This document shows, piece by piece, positions 7,034 through 8,790 of a stretch of DNA of 8,790 nt. The stretch lies in assembly GCA_027002755.1 (NCBI GenBank), contig JALWZI010000016.1, forward strand, positions 1 through 8,790. Reading direction: 5' to 3'. Source of the stretch: Campylobacteraceae bacterium. GTDB lineage: Bacteria; Campylobacterota; Campylobacteria; Campylobacterales; Sulfurovaceae. Numbering within the stretch: the stretch's first letter is position 1; the number at the start of each line of letters is the position of its first letter. The translations under genes were made by a program, and so were the position numbers. The notes beneath the pieces were generated by a model, which searched no databases, was not told the origin of the DNA, and was given only the letters and a program-made list of their open reading frames with translations.

Positions 7034-7930
7034 TCATGGTTTCAGATAGGTCTCCATCCGACTGAACCACCCCTTTTTGAAGCGCCACAGTCTCCGCTGG
7101 GGCGGGGCGATGCGGATCAGACGCTCCAGCACCTTCTTAGCTGCCGCATAGAAAGCATGATGGGGATCGGGGTCCCGGGGATCCATACGGGTCAATACCT
7201 GATAGAGGCCCCATCCTTTCCCCTGATAACGTTCGCTTTTGTCGATCCCGTCCCCTTTGAAATTGATGTAGTCGATGAGGATGTAGGCCCCCTGGGGATC
7301 CACGCTGCCGTCTTTGCGGTAGAGAAGCCGCCGGTAGTTTCTTTCGACGATGGCTCCCTGGCCATGGGCTTTGGCGTAGGCCAGGATCTTGGGGTAGGCC
7401 CGGTTGAGACGTTGCAACATGAAGCGTGCCTGCAGACCCTTGGTGCGATCGAGAAAGTCGGTCAGCTCTCGCATCCGTTTTGTCTGTTTCTCTTTCGCCT
7501 GTTTCCACTCCTCGTAGCTCTTCCATATACAGTGGGTTCGGGGGGTCAGCCATCGGGGCGGCTTGGCCCCGTGGGCGATAAGAAACCGCAGCATCGGAGG
7601 AAAGGACTCCCGGAACCACATGGGCCGCTCGGCGGTGTACCAGATGAAATGCCCGATCCCGCAGGAGGCGAACTCCTCCCCTTTGTTCCACCAGACCAGC
7701 TGGCGCCGCTGCCCCGAACCTTCGTTGAGCCAGATCTTCCGGGCGATCCGATTGGCCTCTGTATCGCTCAGTTTCAGTTCCGAGGCTGCAAGGAGTGTAT
7801 GGAATGAAAAGAGAAAGATGAAAAGAATGGGGAGATTTTTAATGAGGAATGAGGAATGAGGAATGAGGAACCGATTATTGATTGAGAATTGAGAATTGAG
7901 AATTGAGAATTTTTGGAAGCGGGAATTCAT
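7034..7930 (-). CDS. Exported protein of unknown function; start region overrun by repeats
   Basis: Coding from about codon 31 looks ordinary: an N-terminal segment KNLPILFIFLFSFHTLLAA, which is a typical Sec signal peptide, then a mature part of some 250 residues. Striking motifs are IWLNEGSG (66-73), WWNKGEEF, GIGHFIWY (91-98), DYINFKGDGID and GKGWGLYQVL (237-246). I recall these from a family of uncharacterised proteobacterial secreted proteins. The Glu in NEGSG and the GLYQ stretch loosely recall lysozyme/transglycosylase folds, but this is only a guess. The start is unclear. The only canonical in-frame start near the signal peptide is ATG 7930, inside a palindrome with no proper ribosome binding site, which adds 30 residues encoded by repeats. 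The alternative is a non-standard ATT at 7843 directly before the signal peptide (269 residues). SulP follows after 10 nt. Confidence 0.7.
   Translation of the reverse strand: MNSRFQKFSILNSQFSINNRFLIPHSSFLIKNLPILFIFLFSFHTLLAASELKLSDTEANRIARKIWLNEGSGQRRQLVWWNKGEEFASCGIGHFIWYTAERPMWFRESFPPMLRFLIAHGAKPPRWLTPRTHCIWKSYEEWKQAKEKQTKRMRELTDFLDRTKGLQARFMLQRLNRAYPKILAYAKAHGQGAIVERNYRRLLYRKDGSVDPQGAYILIDYINFKGDGIDKSERYQGKGWGLYQVLTRMDPRDPDPHHAFYAAAKKVLERLIRIAPPQRRLWRFKKGWFSRMETYLKP
7840..7874. repeat. Heptamer array 1, GAATGAG
   Basis: Units in register are TAATGAG, GAATGAG three times (7847-7867), then the degenerate GAACCGA. Equivalently this is AATGAGG four times at 7841-7868. It abuts the signal-peptide codons of the exported protein. 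Confidence 0.9.
7882..7913. repeat. Heptamer array 2, GAATTGA
   Basis: TTGAGAA is repeated four times (7882-7909), or in the common register GAATTGA three times (7886-7906) followed by GAATTTT. A degenerate copy, TTATTGA, precedes it. Confidence 0.9.
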
Positions 7931-7936
7931 TCCCGC
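7919..7936. repeat. Palindrome P1 within the repeat block
   Basis: GCGGGAAT and ATTCCCGC are separated by TC, a perfect 8-bp inverted repeat. The ATG at 7930 (minus strand) falls within it. No T-run follows on either strand to make it a terminator. Confidence 0.85.
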
Positions 7937-7946
7937 ATGATTTGAT

Positions 7947-7967
7947 GAATGGTGAATGGTAAATGGT
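7947..7967. repeat. Heptamer array 3, GAATGGT
   Basis: Two exact GAATGGT copies are followed by AAATGGT. Confidence 0.85.
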
Positions 7968-7975
7968 TTCGGTTG

Positions 7976-7992
7976 GCGTTGCTTCGCAACGC
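7976..7992. repeat. Palindrome P2 within the repeat block
   Basis: GCGTTGC and GCAACGC flank TTC, a perfect 7-bp stem with a 3-nt loop, between the GAAT-class and CGAC-class arrays. No T-run follows. Confidence 0.85.
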
Positions 7993-8002
7993 TCCCAATA
8001 AC

Positions 8003-8017
8003 GTCGCCGATGACGAC
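8003..8017. repeat. Imperfect palindrome P3 within the repeat block
   Basis: GTCG and CGAC arms at the ends of a 15-base stretch (GTCGCCGATGACGAC) give a short stem with one mismatch. Confidence 0.5.
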
Positions 8018-8025
8018 ACTGCTTG

Positions 8026-8046
8026 CGACGTGCGACGTGCGACTTC
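8026..8046. repeat. Heptamer array 4, CGACGTG
   Basis: Two exact CGACGTG copies are followed by CGACTTC, which keeps the CGAC core. Confidence 0.85.
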
Positions 8047-8061
8047 CAACTCTTCTCCCGC

Positions 8062-8089
8062 CGACTGCCGACTGCCGACTGCCGACTGC
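8062..8089. repeat. Heptamer array 5, CGACTGC
   Basis: Four exact CGACTGC copies, separated from array 6 by exactly one 7-base unit (TTTCAAA). Confidence 0.92.
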
Positions 8090-8096
8090 TTTCAAA

Positions 8097-8124
8097 CGAC
8101 AAACGACAAACGACAAACGACGCA
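8097..8124. repeat. Heptamer array 6, CGACAAA
   Basis: Three exact CGACAAA copies and a terminal CGACGCA, ending three bases from the stop codon of the peroxiredoxin gene. In register with array 5. Confidence 0.92.
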
Positions 8125-8127
8125 ATC

Positions 8128-8604
8128 TCACTCCTGACTTTGAACAAGCTCTTTGAGCGTGTTCAAGACCTCTTCGACATGTCCCTTCACCTTGACCTTT
8201 TCCCATTTGGCGCGGATGATGCCGTCGGGATCGATGATGAAGGTGGAGCGGACGACTCCCATGTATTCCCTGCCGTAGTTCTTTTTGAGCTGCCAGACAC
8301 CGTAGGCCTGGCAGACCTCTTTCTCCTCGTCGGCCAGGAGTGTGACTTTGAGCTCCTTTTTGGCGATGAAGTTCTGATGCTTGCGCACGCTGTCGGGGCT
8401 CACTCCCAGCACCGTGGCTCCCAGGGCCTGGAACTCTTCCAGATGGGCGGTGAAGTCCAGGGCTTCGGTGGTGCAACCGGGGGTATTGTCCTTGGGATAG
8501 AAGTAGAGGACCACCCAGCTGCCCTGCAGGTCCCGCAGGCAGACCTCTTCGCTGTCCTGATTGGGAAGGCAGAAATCGGGGGCTTTTTCACCGATATTGG
8601 GCAT
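8128..8604 (-). CDS. bcp: Thiol peroxidase of the Bcp/PrxQ peroxiredoxin family
   Basis: Cytoplasmic thioredoxin-fold enzyme that reduces hydrogen peroxide and organic hydroperoxides using a thiol donor. The 158-residue product has the usual length and the family signature YPKDNTPGCTTEALDF, with peroxidatic Cys44, Thr41 and a conserved Arg119 later (VVRSTFIID). The second Cys found five residues on in E. coli Bcp (Cys50) is replaced by Leu49/Asp50. Cys98 in KEVCQAYGVW lies in the helix that carries the resolving Cys in some PrxQ subtypes and is the likely partner; Cys12 and Cys22 are others. ATG 8604 has AAGGAG five bases upstream (8610-8615) and starts directly with MPNIGEKAPDF; longer in-frame starts would run into the divergent promoter. 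It is divergent from the partial gene at 8666. Confidence 0.95.
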   Translation of the reverse strand: MPNIGEKAPDFCLPNQDSEEVCLRDLQGSWVVLYFYPKDNTPGCTTEALDFTAHLEEFQALGATVLGVSPDSVRKHQNFIAKKELKVTLLADEEKEVCQAYGVWQLKKNYGREYMGVVRSTFIIDPDGIIRAKWEKVKVKGHVEEVLNTLKELVQSQE

Positions 8605-8642
8605 AATAACTCCTTGAGAATATGATGATGAAACGTTGGCGA

Positions 8643-8651
8643 AGTATAACA
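8643..8651 (-). promoter_or_regulatory. Extended -10 promoter for bcp
   Basis: The minus strand reads TGTTATACT, a TGn motif joined to a -10 one base from consensus, preceded by a T-rich stretch. The leader would be about 30 nt. On the plus strand, TATGAT at 8621-8626 is a weak -10 candidate for the divergent gene. Confidence 0.5.
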
Positions 8652-8665
8652 AAAGTGAGGCAATG

Positions 8666-8790
8666 ATGAATGAACAGAGCAAAGAGGAGCTGTTGGCCGA
8701 AATCGAAGCGCTGATGGCCTACGGACGGAAGGATCCGACGATCGACCCCTCCCTGCTGGATTATCTCGATCTGCCGTCTCTGATCTCCAT
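8666..8790 (+). CDS. Partial CDS, small unrecognised protein (N-terminus)
   Basis: Forty-one codons are visible before the window ends, with no stop: an acidic helix-prone start (MNEQSKEELLAEIEALMAYG), then a segment with DPTIDPSLLDYLDLPSLIS. ATG 8666 is preferred over the adjacent in-frame ATG 8663 because AGTGAGG (8654-8660) is better spaced from it. The sequence is reminiscent of a short conserved hypothetical protein of Campylobacterota, but I cannot name it and no function can be given. It is divergently arranged with bcp, with 61 nt between the start codons. Confidence 0.7.
   Translation, partial: MNEQSKEELLAEIEALMAYGRKDPTIDPSLLDYLDLPSLIS

Larger units (their letters stand above)
7840..8124. 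repeat. Composite block of six heptanucleotide arrays and three palindromes
   Basis: The block fills the space between the bcp stop codon (8128) and the signal peptide of the next gene. All arrays have period 7 but different units; they are listed separately. Three share GAAT plus a variable triplet and occupy the left half; three share CGAC plus a variable triplet and occupy the right half. The last two arrays are in the same 7-base register across 8062-8124. The block is nearly free of stops in all frames on the minus strand because a 7-base unit cycles through all frames. Heptamer repeats of this kind are known from cyanobacteria (STRR sequences) and I recall similar ones in other phyla; their function is unknown. 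Confidence 0.9.

Noticed and set aside
5050..7065. Plus-strand open frames opposite the SulP gene (5050-6033 and 6187-7065)
   Set aside because: Low-complexity Gln/Arg/His-rich products from the reverse of a membrane-protein gene, with no credible start context or motifs.
7840..8124. CRISPR array
   Set aside because: The units are 7 bases in direct tandem without spacers and differ between arrays, and no cas gene is nearby.
7034..8476. A longer open frame (about 480 codons) extending the exported protein upstream through the repeats and into bcp
   Set aside because: The extension is open only because 7-base units lack stops in this direction, and it overlaps bcp in another frame. Its residues are repeat translations and bcp shadow, and the signal peptide would become internal.

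Overview
The window looks like chromosomal DNA of a GC-rich member of the Campylobacterota (epsilonproteobacteria), perhaps a Sulfurovum/Nitratifractor-type vent or sediment organism. The evidence is the gene order rpsB-tsf-ABC ATPase (from memory, also the order in Campylobacter jejuni) and the close Campylobacter-like N-terminal sequence of S2. The genus is an inference; no rRNA or tRNA gene is present to fix it.

Layout. (1) 1-1195, plus strand: peptide chain release factor 2 (prfB), preceded by a 17-bp palindrome and an array of 7-bp repeats that ends five bases before its Shine-Dalgarno. (2) 1295-4605, minus strand: a housekeeping cluster read right to left, rpsB (S2), tsf (EF-Ts), an orphan LolD/FtsE-type ABC ATPase, and a small outer-membrane-type lipoprotein resembling DUF1439. 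rpsB and tsf are fused by a TAATG stop/start overlap; the ABC and lipoprotein genes each have a near-consensus -10 element of their own. (3) 4606-4866: no gene; the presumed rpsB promoter and leader, with inverted repeats. (4) 4867-7930, minus strand: a two-gene unit made of an exported protein of unknown function and a SulP anion transporter carrying STAS and cyclic-nucleotide-binding-like domains, 10 nt apart. (5) 7840-8124: a remarkable repeat block. (6) 8128-8604, minus: a Bcp/PrxQ thiol peroxidase, divergent from (7) 8666-8790, plus: the start of a small unrecognised protein that runs off the window.

The most unusual content is the repeat block. It packs six different arrays, each of 3-4 copies of a 7-bp unit, together with three palindromes into about 285 bp, filling the space between the bcp stop codon and the signal peptide of the next gene. 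The period is always 7 while the sequence changes. Three units can be written GAAT+NNN and three CGAC+NNN, so each class has a fixed 4-mer and a variable 3-mer. A seventh array of the same period, again next to a palindrome, sits at the prfB ribosome binding site at the other end of the window. The block has apparently taken over the start region of the exported-protein gene, whose only ordinary in-frame start codon now lies inside one of the palindromes, upstream of two arrays whose copy number would change the reading frame.
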